A stretch of 64,000 nt of DNA from an uncultured Duncaniella sp. (lineage in GTDB: Bacteria > Bacteroidota > Bacteroidia > Bacteroidales > Muribaculaceae). The notes beneath the pieces were generated by a model. It searched no databases, was not told the DNA's origin, and worked only from the letters and a program-made list of their open reading frames with translations. Of the stretch, positions 1 to 8,048 are shown piece by piece. The position numbers and the translations under genes are program-made. The stretch spans positions 310,001-374,000 of the forward strand of contig CAJTQR010000003.1 of the NCBI GenBank assembly GCA_910578515.1. The letters run 5' to 3'. Positions within the stretch are counted from its first letter, which is position 1. Each line of letters opens with the position of its first letter.

Positions 1-773
1 TTGGCGGTACAAACTACGTGTTCTGGGGTGGTCGTGAAGGTTATATGAGCCTTCTCAACACAGACCAGAAGCGTGAGAAAGAGCATCTTGCAACCATGCT
101 TACCCTTGCTCGTGACTATGCACGTTCAAAGGGCTTCACCGGTACATTCCTCATCGAGCCCAAACCCATGGAACCCTCAAAGCATCAGTATGATGTGGAC
201 AGCGAAACTGTAATCGGCTTCCTGAAGGCTCATGGTCTTGACAAGGACTTCAAGCTCAACATCGAGGTTAACCACGCAACTCTCGCAGGTCACACATTCG
301 AACATGAACTCGCAGTTGCTGTTGACAATGGTATGCTCGGTTCAATCGACGCTAACCGCGGTGACTATCAGAACGGCTGGGATACTGACCAGTTCCCCAT
401 CGACAACTATGAACTTACTCAGGCTATGATGCAGATTATCCGCAACGGTGGTCTCGGCAACGGTGGTACCAACTTCGACGCCAAGACCCGTCGTAACTCA
501 ACTGACCTTGAGGATATCTTCATCGCCCACATCGCAGGTATGGATGCAATGGCACGCGCACTCGAAAGCGCAGCAGCCCTTCTTGAGGAATCACCCTACA
601 AGGATATGCTCCGTGCACGTTACGCTTCATTTGATAGCGGCAAGGGTAAGGAATTTGAGGAAGGTAAGCTCACTCTCGAAGAAGTGGCAGCCTACGGTAA
701 GGAAGTAAACGAACCTAAGCAGACTTCCGGCAAGCAGGAGCTCTACGAAGCTATCGTGGCAATGTATTGCTAA
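1..773 (+). CDS. xylA: Xylose isomerase, C-terminal part (5' end outside window)
   Basis: Interconverts D-xylose and D-xylulose in the cytoplasm, the first step of xylose use. The frame is open from base 3, so the start lies upstream; about 257 residues of a protein usually near 440 are present. The visible part begins GGTNYVFWGGREGY, a hallmark of the family, and continues with the metal-ligand blocks NIEVNHATLAGH, GSIDANRGD and GWDTDQFP, all intact. The gene ends just before the promoter of the sugar transporter, which suggests a pentose-use locus. Identification is very secure; only the missing N-terminus is unknown. Confidence 0.97.
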   Translation, partial: GGTNYVFWGGREGYMSLLNTDQKREKEHLATMLTLARDYARSKGFTGTFLIEPKPMEPSKHQYDVDSETVIGFLKAHGLDKDFKLNIEVNHATLAGHTFEHELAVAVDNGMLGSIDANRGDYQNGWDTDQFPIDNYELTQAMMQIIRNGGLGNGGTNFDAKTRRNSTDLEDIFIAHIAGMDAMARALESAAALLEESPYKDMLRARYASFDSGKGKEFEEGKLTLEEVAAYGKEVNEPKQTSGKQELYEAIVAMYC

Positions 774-779
774 AACATG

Positions 780-811
780 TTTGCGTTAATCGCAACTATT
801 TTGTAAATTTG
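780..811 (+). promoter_or_regulatory. Bacteroidetes-type promoter for the sugar transporter
   Basis: TTTG at 780-783, a 20-nt spacer, then TAAATTTG at 804-811, a full match to the Bacteroidales primary-sigma consensus (TTTG / TAnnTTTG). It starts 7 nt after the xylA stop. Expected transcription start is near 817, giving a leader of about 140 nt before the transporter ATG at 956. Confidence 0.7.
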
Positions 812-852
812 CATCCGAATGCGAGTTACAAATAGATTGAATATATCATAGG

Positions 853-889
853 AATGTTCGTGCGGGGATTTATTTTCCGCACGGACATT
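853..889 (+). terminator. GC-rich hairpin in the transporter leader (xylA terminator or attenuator)
   Basis: A 13-bp stem with one T-G pair (853-865 with 877-889) and an 11-nt loop. The right arm is followed by a loose T-rich stretch. It lies downstream of the 780-811 promoter, so it would terminate xylA transcripts and also sit inside the transporter leader, where it could attenuate. Confidence 0.55.
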
Positions 890-955
890 TCACTATTTTT
901 TCACTATTTCAAATCACGACACATTCATCTTCACACTAATACCATTTACAGTATC

Positions 956-2437
956 ATGAATTATCCTCAGCAAGGTAGTAAACTCTATCTGTTCTCCATT
1001 GTGCTTGTCGCCGTACTTGGTGGACTATTGTTCGGCTATGACACAGCCGTAATCTCAGGCGCCGAGAAAGGTCTGCAAGCTTTTTTCCTTGGAGCCAAGG
1101 ACTTTGTCTACACTGACACTATCCATGGCATCACCTCTTCAAGCGCTCTCCTGGGCTGTATAGTCGGCAGTGCGCTCTCAGGCTTTTTCGCTTCATATTT
1201 CGGACGTAAGAAATCACTCGCTATAGCAGGTATCTTCTTTTTCCTCTCCGCATTAGGCAGCTATTGTCCTGAATTTATGTTCTTTGACCACGGTGTGCCT
1301 TCAGCAAGTCTTCTTGTGGCTTTCAACATTTACCGTATACTTGGCGGTATCGGTGTGGGGTTGGCATCAGCTATCTGCCCGATGTATATCGCCGAGGTTG
1401 CACCATCAAATATGCGCGGTACCCTCGTGTCATGGAACCAGTTCGCCATCATTTTCGGTCAGCTGGTGGTATACTTCGTCAACTTCCTTATTCTCGGCGA
1501 GCATACCCAGCCTGTGATTGAGAAAATAGGCGAGACTGTCTATGCCGTAAGCTCATCGTCAGATGTATGGACCATCACCACCGGATGGCGCTATATGTTC
1601 GGCTCGGAAGCCTTTGTGGCAGGTCTGTTCACCATTCTGGTATGTCTGGTGCCTGAATCGCCCCGTTATCTCGTGCTGATTGGCAAGGATGATAAGGCAC
1701 TCGGAATCCTCTCGCATATCAACGGTTATGCCAAGGCGAAGGAAATCCTCACCCAAATCAAGAATACCACCGAGGTCAAGAGCGAGAAGCTCTTCTCGTT
1801 CGGAGTAATGGTAATCTTCGTTGGTGTGATGCTTTCTGTGTTCCAGCAGGCTGTAGGTATCAATGCAGTGCTTTACTATGCTCCCCGTATCTTCGAGTCA
1901 ATGAACATGGGTAACCCGATGGTTCAGACCGTGATAATGGGTATCGTCAATATATCGTTCACACTCGTGGCTGTGTTCTCAGTCGAGAAGCTCGGTCGCA
2001 AACCGTTGCTCATCTGGGGCTCAATCGGCATGGCTATCGGTGCATTCGGCGTGTGTGTATCAAACCTTGTGGAAGTCGCTCCCATTGTGCCGGTTATTTC
2101 CATTATGGTTTACTCAGCGTCCTTCATGTTCTCATGGGGTCCTATCTGCTGGGTTCTCATCGCAGAAATCTTCCCCAACACCATCCGTAGTGCCGCTGTG
2201 GCAATCGCTGTGGCATTCCAGTGGATTTTCAACTTCATTGTATCGTCGACTTTCGTGCCGATGTACAACATGAGCCTGGGTGATATGGGCGATAAATTCG
2301 GACACATGTTCGTCTATGCTCTTTACGGAGTGATTTGTATCGTGGCAGCATGGTTTGTGGCATCATTGGTTCCCGAAACCAAGGGCAAGACTCTGGAGGA
2401 TATGACAAACCTCTGGCGCAACCGCGAGAAAAAATAA
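956..2437 (+). CDS. xylE: MFS sugar:H+ symporter, XylE-like
   Basis: A 493-residue inner-membrane transporter of the major facilitator sugar-porter family with about 12 hydrophobic segments. Signatures in order: GGLLFGYDTAVISG in TM1, GRKKS after TM2, PESPRYLV after TM6, QQAVGINAVLYYAP in TM7 and PETKGKTLE near the C-terminus. The open frame extends upstream to 854, but the ATG at 956 (MNYPQQG...) gives the normal family length and places TM1 correctly. The neighbouring xylA and arabinofuranosidase genes suggest xylose or arabinose as substrate; substrate is inferred, since glucose and galactose porters share these motifs. Confidence 0.9.
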   Translation: MNYPQQGSKLYLFSIVLVAVLGGLLFGYDTAVISGAEKGLQAFFLGAKDFVYTDTIHGITSSSALLGCIVGSALSGFFASYFGRKKSLAIAGIFFFLSALGSYCPEFMFFDHGVPSASLLVAFNIYRILGGIGVGLASAICPMYIAEVAPSNMRGTLVSWNQFAIIFGQLVVYFVNFLILGEHTQPVIEKIGETVYAVSSSSDVWTITTGWRYMFGSEAFVAGLFTILVCLVPESPRYLVLIGKDDKALGILSHINGYAKAKEILTQIKNTTEVKSEKLFSFGVMVIFVGVMLSVFQQAVGINAVLYYAPRIFESMNMGNPMVQTVIMGIVNISFTLVAVFSVEKLGRKPLLIWGSIGMAIGAFGVCVSNLVEVAPIVPVISIMVYSASFMFSWGPICWVLIAEIFPNTIRSAAVAIAVAFQWIFNFIVSSTFVPMYNMSLGDMGDKFGHMFVYALYGVICIVAAWFVASLVPETKGKTLEDMTNLWRNREKK

Positions 2438-2472
2438 TCAGGATTAACCAACCTCTAAAACTATACTTACCA

Positions 2473-4005
2473 GTGAAAACTTTATTCTTATCCTCACTTG
2501 TGGCATTGGCAGCATTTTCGGCGCCTGCTGCCGAAAAGGTGACAGTCACTCTCGAACCAAATGACTCCGCACCGGTAATCGCGAAGGAAATCTACGGTCA
2601 GTTCACAGAACACCTCGGAAGCTGTATCTATGGCGGCATCTGGGTGGGCGAGGACTCAGAGATACCCAATACCAACGGTTACCGCAACGATGTGCTGCAG
2701 GCTATCCGTGACCTTAAAGTGCCTGTGATGCGCTGGCCCGGCGGATGCTTTGCCGACGAGTATCACTGGATGGACGGTGTGGGTCCTAAAGAGAATCGCC
2801 CGCGCATGGTCAATAACAACTGGGGCGGCACCGTGGAGGATAACTCCTTCGGTACCCATGAGTTCATGAATCTCTGCGAGATGCTCGGCGTGGAGCCATA
2901 TATCAGTGGCAACGTTGGCAGCGGCACCGTAGAGGAACTTGCCAAATGGGTTGAGTATATGACAGCCGAGGATGGTCCGCAGGCTAAGCTCCGTAAGGAA
3001 AATGGTCGTGAGAAACCCTGGAAACTCAAATATCTCGGTATCGGTAACGAAACCTGGGGTTGCGGCGGTAACATGACTCCGGAATATTACTCAAATATCT
3101 ATCGCCAGTATTCCACCTACTGCCGTAACTTCAATGACAACAAACTCTATAAAATCGGTTCGGGCGCTGATGCGTATAACTACAACTGGACTGAGGTCTG
3201 CATGAAGAACGCCGGCAGAATGATGGACGGTCTCTCACTCCACTATTACTGTGTGGATAACTGGAAGGACAAGGGCTCAGCCAAGGAGTTTGACACCGAC
3301 GACCATTACTGGTTGATGGGTAAGGCTTACGATATCGACACCCTGATTTCCACCCATTCCCAGATAATGGATAAGTATGACCCTCAGAAACGAGTGGGAC
3401 TGCTCGTGGATGAGTGGGGTACATGGTGGGAAGTGGAACCTGGCACAAATCCCGGTCACCTCTATCAGCAGAACACCATGCGCGACGCTCTTGTTGCGGC
3501 GCTCTCGCTTAACGTGTTCCACAAGCATGCCGACCGTGTGCGCATGGCAAACATAGCTCAGTTTGCCAACGTGCTTCAGGCTATGCTCCTCACCAAGGGT
3601 GACCAGATGGTGCTTACTCCCACTTACTACGTGTTCAAGTCATACATACCCCACCAGGATGCAAAACTTATCCCGGTGAAGGTTGACTCAGAGATGCTTA
3701 CAGTTCGCAAGGGCCGCAAGGTGCCTGTGGTTACGGCTACCGCATCCGAAAAGGATGGTGTGACCACTGTATCGCTTGTAAATATCTCTCTTGACAAGGC
3801 TGCCGAGATTGATATAAATCTTGGAGGTATCAAAGCTAAAAATGTGAAGGGTGAGATAATCACCGCGAAAGATATCCATGATTACAATGACTTCGGTCAG
3901 GAGGAAAAGGTGACCCTCAAGCCGTTTGACGGTGCAAAAATCAAGAATGGCAAGCTCACCCTCTCGCTTCCCGCCAAGTCAGTGGTGACCCTCTCGCTCA
4001 ATTAA
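2473..4005 (+). CDS. Alpha-L-arabinofuranosidase, GH51, exported
   Basis: Releases terminal alpha-L-arabinofuranosyl groups from arabinoxylan or pectic arabinan. A GTG start at 2473 is chosen because it begins a clean signal peptide (VKTLFLSSLVALAAFSAPAA); the open frame upstream overlaps the transporter gene and lacks a sensible N-terminus. The GH51 acid/base is Glu193 in GIGNETWGCGG and the nucleophile is Glu314 in LLVDEWGTWW. The (beta/alpha)8 domain is followed by a C-terminal beta-sandwich. The 510-residue length is normal. It sits 35 nt after the transporter, so the two are probably co-transcribed. Confidence 0.93.
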   Translation: MKTLFLSSLVALAAFSAPAAEKVTVTLEPNDSAPVIAKEIYGQFTEHLGSCIYGGIWVGEDSEIPNTNGYRNDVLQAIRDLKVPVMRWPGGCFADEYHWMDGVGPKENRPRMVNNNWGGTVEDNSFGTHEFMNLCEMLGVEPYISGNVGSGTVEELAKWVEYMTAEDGPQAKLRKENGREKPWKLKYLGIGNETWGCGGNMTPEYYSNIYRQYSTYCRNFNDNKLYKIGSGADAYNYNWTEVCMKNAGRMMDGLSLHYYCVDNWKDKGSAKEFDTDDHYWLMGKAYDIDTLISTHSQIMDKYDPQKRVGLLVDEWGTWWEVEPGTNPGHLYQQNTMRDALVAALSLNVFHKHADRVRMANIAQFANVLQAMLLTKGDQMVLTPTYYVFKSYIPHQDAKLIPVKVDSEMLTVRKGRKVPVVTATASEKDGVTTVSLVNISLDKAAEIDINLGGIKAKNVKGEIITAKDIHDYNDFGQEEKVTLKPFDGAKIKNGKLTLSLPAKSVVTLSLN

Positions 4006-4044
4006 TAAAGTAATTACCTAATAACTTTAAAATAAAAATTTTCA

Positions 4045-4713
4045 ATGGCAAAATTCGACAAAGTGGCAGTCCTCGCCAAGATGGGGGCTACCGGTATGGT
4101 GCCTGTGTTCTATCACAAGGATGCAGAAGTTGCTAAGCAGGTTGTAAAGGCTTGCTACGAAGGTGGTGTGCGTGCTTTTGAGTTTACCAACCGTGGCGAT
4201 TTCGCACATGAAGTATTTGAAGAAGTTGTGAAATTCGCTGCAAAGGAATGTCCTGAAATGGCTATGGGTGTTGGTTCAATCGTTGACCCCGCCACTGCCG
4301 CTCTCTATATTCAGCTCGGCGCTTGCTTCGTGGTAGGTCCGTTGTTCAACCCCGAAGTGTCACGCGTATGTAACCGTCGCCTCGTGCCCTACACCCCCGG
4401 CTGCGGTACAGTTAGCGAAATCGGTGCAGCCCAGGAGACTGGTTGCGACCTCTGCAAGTGCTTCCCCGGCGACGTGCTCGGCACCAAGTTCGTGAAAGGT
4501 CTTATGGCTCCGATGCCCTGGTCAAAGCTTATGGTTACCGGTGGCGTTGAACCTACCAAGGAAAACATCGAAGGCTGGATTAAGGCAGGTGTATTCTGTG
4601 TAGGTATGGGCTCAAAGCTCTTCCCGAAGGACCGCGTAGCAGCTCAGGACTGGCAGTATGTCACCGACAAGTGCCGCGAAGCCCTCGCATACGTTGCTGA
4701 AGCACGTAAATAA
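4045..4713 (+). CDS. eda: KDPG / 4-hydroxy-2-oxoglutarate aldolase
   Basis: Cleaves 2-keto-3-deoxy-6-phosphogluconate to pyruvate and glyceraldehyde 3-phosphate, the last step of hexuronate breakdown. The 222-residue class I aldolase has the catalytic Glu block AFEFTNRGD and a Schiff-base Lys in LCKCFPGD, plus the phosphate-binding region MVTGGVEPT. It is followed at 56 nt by uxuA and then an SDR, so the three form a glucuronate/galacturonate lower pathway; KDG kinase is not in the window. Confidence 0.95.
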   Translation: MAKFDKVAVLAKMGATGMVPVFYHKDAEVAKQVVKACYEGGVRAFEFTNRGDFAHEVFEEVVKFAAKECPEMAMGVGSIVDPATAALYIQLGACFVVGPLFNPEVSRVCNRRLVPYTPGCGTVSEIGAAQETGCDLCKCFPGDVLGTKFVKGLMAPMPWSKLMVTGGVEPTKENIEGWIKAGVFCVGMGSKLFPKDRVAAQDWQYVTDKCREALAYVAEARK

Positions 4714-4768
4714 TCTATCATTAGTATATCATCAGTCAGTGTGACCACATCATCAATCATCACGATTT

Positions 4769-5953
4769 ATGGAAAAAACTTGGCGTTGGTTTGGACCCAA
4801 CGATAAAATAACCCTTGATATGCTCCGTCAAATCGGAGTGGAAGGTATCGTTACCGCACTTCACCATATTCCAAATGGGGAAATATGGTCGCTCGAGGAG
4901 GTAGAGAAGATGAAGAAGTTCATCGAGGCTGCCGGCTTGCGCTGGAGTGTTGTAGAGAGTCTTCCCGTGTCAGAATCCATCAAGTATGGAGGACCTGACC
5001 GTGACGAGCTTATCGAAAATTATAAGGAATCTCTGCGTAATCTCGGAAAAGCGGGCGTGAAAACTATCTGTTACAACTTCATGCCAGTGCTTGACTGGGC
5101 GCGCACCGACCTTGACTATCCAAATCCTAACGGTACCACAAACCTCTATTTCAACCATGGCGAGTTTGCCTACTTCGACATCCATATCCTTAAGCGCGAA
5201 GGAGCTGAGAAGGATTACGATGCCGAGACATTGGCGAGAATGGAGGAACTCCGCAAGACCATGACTCCCGAAGGAGAGAAGCGTCTGGTGGAGAATATCA
5301 TCGTGAAGACTCAGGGATTCGTCAATGGAAATATTTCTGAAAACGACCTTGACCCCGTGCAGAAGTTCCGTGACCTTCTCAAGCTCTACGACGGTATCGA
5401 TGCAAAGCAGCTCAGGGAGAATATGGCATATTTCCTTAATGCCATCATGCCTGTGTGTCGTGAATATGATATCAAGATGTGTGTTCATCCTGATGACCCC
5501 CCACGTCCTATCCTCGGACTGCCCCGAATTGTGACTTGCGACGCTGACATAGAGGCATTCCTCAATGCAGTGCCCGACCCTCACAACGGTCTTACCTTCT
5601 GTGCAGGTTCGCTCAGTGCGGGAGCTCAGAACGATGTGCCGGCACTTGCCCGCAAGTATGCCGACCGCACATGGTTCGTGCATCTCCGCAGCACCGAGGT
5701 GCTCCCCAACGGAGACTTCCGTGAGGCTTCGCACCTTGGCGGTCGTGCTGATATAGTGGAGCTTGTGAGAATATTCCAGCGTGTCAATCCGTCGCTCCCC
5801 ATGCGTGTGGACCATGCCGAACTTATGCTCGGCGACGAGAAGATGGGCTACAATGCCGGCTACTCGTTCCATGGACGTATGAAGGCGCTCGGACAGGTGG
5901 AAGGCGTTATGGCTACCGTTGACCGTGAAATCAGCGAAGAGAAGAATAAATAA
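4769..5953 (+). CDS. uxuA: Mannonate dehydratase
   Basis: Dehydrates D-mannonate to 2-keto-3-deoxygluconate. The 394-residue length is normal. Family signatures include HPDDPPRPILGLPRI, GLTFCAGSLS and FVHLRST, which carry metal ligands. It lies between eda and an SDR oxidoreductase, matching the fructuronate to mannonate to KDG to KDPG order. A long open frame on the opposite strand is a codon-bias shadow. Confidence 0.97.
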   Translation: MEKTWRWFGPNDKITLDMLRQIGVEGIVTALHHIPNGEIWSLEEVEKMKKFIEAAGLRWSVVESLPVSESIKYGGPDRDELIENYKESLRNLGKAGVKTICYNFMPVLDWARTDLDYPNPNGTTNLYFNHGEFAYFDIHILKREGAEKDYDAETLARMEELRKTMTPEGEKRLVENIIVKTQGFVNGNISENDLDPVQKFRDLLKLYDGIDAKQLRENMAYFLNAIMPVCREYDIKMCVHPDDPPRPILGLPRIVTCDADIEAFLNAVPDPHNGLTFCAGSLSAGAQNDVPALARKYADRTWFVHLRSTEVLPNGDFREASHLGGRADIVELVRIFQRVNPSLPMRVDHAELMLGDEKMGYNAGYSFHGRMKALGQVEGVMATVDREISEEKNK

Positions 5954-5960
5954 TAAAAAT

Positions 5961-5982
5961 GGGTGCCTCTTACGGGGCACCC
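5961..5982 (+). promoter_or_regulatory. Intercistronic hairpin between uxuA and the SDR gene
   Basis: A perfect 7-bp GC-rich stem (GGGTGCC at 5961-5967 with GGCACCC at 5976-5982) and 8-nt loop in the 48-nt gap. No T tract follows, so it is not a canonical terminator. It may stabilise the upstream mRNA or partly terminate. Confidence 0.45.
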
Positions 5983-6001
5983 TATCAATACTCTTGAAAA
6001 G

Positions 6002-6814
6002 ATGAACGAATTATTTTCAGTTAAGGACCAGGTGGTGGTCATAACCGGCGGTACCGGTGTGCTTGGCGCTTGCATCGGTGAATATCTTGCATCGCAGGGT
6101 GCTAAGGTGGTTCTGATGGGTCGACGCAAAGAGGAAGGGGACGCAATAGTTGAAAAAATCACTGCCAACGGTGGTGAGGCTATGTTTCTTGTCACTGACG
6201 TGATGAACCCCGAGGTGGTGCAGAAAAACTGTGACGATATCCTGGCTAAGTACGGGAAGGTGGACGCTCTTCTGAATGCAGCCGGCGGTAATATGCCGGG
6301 TGCCACCATTGCTCCCACAGGTACTATCTTCGATATAAAAGTCGACCAGTTCCAGAAGGTACTCGATTTGAACCTTACCGGTACTGTGATACCTACCCAG
6401 ATATTCCTTGCTCCTATGGTTAAAGCCGGCAAAGGTTCAATCGTGAACTTCTCGTCAATGGCGGCATTCCGTCCCATGACACGAGTGCTCGGCTATGCTG
6501 CTGCCAAGGCCGGTATCTCTAATTTCACTGCGTTTCTTGCCAACGAGGTGGCTACCAAGTTCACTTCGTCAATCCGTGTGAATGCTATAGCTCCAGGCTT
6601 CTTCCTCACAAATCAGAACCGTGCGCTGCTCACAAACCCCGACGGTTCGCTTACCGAACGTGGTGCAGACGTAATCCGTCAGACCCCATTCAAGCGTTTC
6701 GGTAGCCCTGAGGAACTTTGCGGCACAATCCAGTATCTCATTTCGGATGCTGCATCATTTGTGACCGGCACTGTCGCTGTGGTTGACGGAGGTTTCAATG
6801 CTTTCGCAATGTAA
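6002..6814 (+). CDS. uxuB: SDR-family D-mannonate oxidoreductase (fructuronate reductase)
   Basis: A 270-residue short-chain dehydrogenase with the cofactor loop TGGTGVLG near the N-terminus, NAAGG, and the catalytic Ser...YAAAK set (SSMAAF and GYAAAKAG). ATG at 6002 is preferred over 5963 because the upstream extension spans the intercistronic hairpin and reads as non-protein sequence. Position after uxuA indicates reduction of fructuronate to mannonate. It is not homologous to the E. coli long-chain UxuB; the symbol is used functionally and is inferred from context. Confidence 0.85.
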   Translation: MNELFSVKDQVVVITGGTGVLGACIGEYLASQGAKVVLMGRRKEEGDAIVEKITANGGEAMFLVTDVMNPEVVQKNCDDILAKYGKVDALLNAAGGNMPGATIAPTGTIFDIKVDQFQKVLDLNLTGTVIPTQIFLAPMVKAGKGSIVNFSSMAAFRPMTRVLGYAAAKAGISNFTAFLANEVATKFTSSIRVNAIAPGFFLTNQNRALLTNPDGSLTERGADVIRQTPFKRFGSPEELCGTIQYLISDAASFVTGTVAVVDGGFNAFAM

Positions 6815-6865
6815 TCGTCAGACTGAGGAATACCTACAACCGATATAAAGTCGGAAAAGACTCAT

Positions 6866-6917
6866 AAAATAATCAAGGCTGCAATCCTGATGGTGGATTT
6901 GCAGCCTTGATTATTTT
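6866..6917. terminator. Bidirectional terminator between uxuB and the polyprenyl synthase
   Basis: A perfect 19-bp stem: 6866-6884 pairs with 6899-6917 around a 14-nt loop, GC-rich in the core (AAGGCTGCAA / TTGCAGCCTT) with A and T runs at both outer ends. It serves the two convergent transcripts. Confidence 0.9.
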
Positions 6918-6948
6918 ATCATATAGCGTCTGGGAGCCAGACTGATGC

Positions 6949-7923
6949 TTAATTTTCGCGGTTGATTATGAAGTCGAGGAGCGAGAGGAGGGCGGTGGTT
7001 GTTTCCGACGCCGGGAATGAGGCAAGGATTTCGGCCGCTTCATCGCGCAGACGCTTCATTGTGCGTTCGGCATACTCGATGCCGCCGTTGGCTTTGGCAT
7101 ATTCTATGAGAGATGTGATTTCTTCCTGACTCAGCGATTCTTTGCGTGAAAGTTCTATCATCTCCTGCCGCTGTGACTTGTCACCTTCGGAGAGGGCGTA
7201 GAGGAGGGGAAGGGTAATTTTACCTTCGCGGAGGTCGTTGCCGGTAGGTTTGCCGATTTTTTCGTCGCTGAAATAGTCGAATATGTCATCGCGGATTTGG
7301 AAACAGAGTCCGAACAGTTCGGCAAATCGCTGCATCCTTTTGAGACGGTCGTCATCCACACCTACGCAGTAGGCACCCACCGATACGCAGGATACAAACA
7401 GCGATGCAGTCTTGTGGGATATGACTTTGAAATAAGCCTTCTCGTCAAGCTCATGGAAACGCGCATTGTAAATCTGGTCCATCTCTCCGAGCGAGAGGAG
7501 TTTTCCCAGAGATGCTATTGTGTCAATAACGCGGAGGTCATTGGTACGGATGGCGAGCTGGAGAGCGTTTGACACGAAAAAGTCACCGACAAGAACGGCT
7601 ATATGGTTATCCCACACAGCATTGATGGTGTCATGCCCGTGGCGGGTAGCGGAATTGTCTACCACGTCGTCGTGTATCAGCGAAGCGTTGTGAAGCATCT
7701 CCACAGATGCTGCTGCAGTCACTACTGAGTCGTTTACCTGACCGAAAAGCTTAGCTGTAAGCATCACCAGCATAGGACGCAACTGCTTCCCTTTATGCTG
7801 GAGATATGATGATATCACTTGGTTCATCAAATCGTTTGAAGAATCAAGTGACTCCTTGATGAGGGCATTAAGCCGCTCGATTTCAGGACGGATTGATTGC
7901 CGTATATCTGCAATGGCTGTCAT
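6949..7923 (-). CDS. Polyprenyl diphosphate synthase (trans-isoprenyl)
   Basis: Elongates farnesyl diphosphate with isopentenyl diphosphate to a long all-trans chain, used for the menaquinone tail. The 324-residue all-alpha protein has both aspartate-rich motifs: HDDVVDNSATRHG (first) and QIRDDIFDYF (second), plus GKQLRP near the N-terminus. Chain length (hepta, octa or longer) cannot be read from sequence. On the minus strand TAATTTTG (7939-7932) ends 8 nt before the ATG, so the mRNA leader may be almost absent. Confidence 0.92.
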   Translation of the reverse strand: MTAIADIRQSIRPEIERLNALIKESLDSSNDLMNQVISSYLQHKGKQLRPMLVMLTAKLFGQVNDSVVTAAASVEMLHNASLIHDDVVDNSATRHGHDTINAVWDNHIAVLVGDFFVSNALQLAIRTNDLRVIDTIASLGKLLSLGEMDQIYNARFHELDEKAYFKVISHKTASLFVSCVSVGAYCVGVDDDRLKRMQRFAELFGLCFQIRDDIFDYFSDEKIGKPTGNDLREGKITLPLLYALSEGDKSQRQEMIELSRKESLSQEEITSLIEYAKANGGIEYAERTMKRLRDEAAEILASFPASETTTALLSLLDFIINREN

Positions 7924-8048
7924 ACAAAGTGCAAAATTACAAAAATCTTCCTAACTGCGGTAATTTTTGAGACTGATTTGTCCGTTTTTCATCTTTAATC
8001 CTTAACTTTATAGCCTGTTTTTTTAATCAGTTCGTAATTTGGATTATT

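Noticed and set aside
854..955. Longer N-terminus for the sugar transporter
   Set aside because: Lies across the leader hairpin; homologous porters start near ATG 956.
2335..2472. Longer N-terminus for the arabinofuranosidase
   Set aside because: Overlaps the transporter gene and hides the signal peptide; GTG 2473 fits better.
4970..5980. Long open frame of 336 codons on the minus strand opposite uxuA
   Set aside because: It is the antisense shadow of a fully conserved uxuA; its translation is His/Val-rich with no recognisable motif.
5963..6001. Longer N-terminus for the SDR
   Set aside because: Encoded by the intercistronic hairpin; the family starts near ATG 6002.
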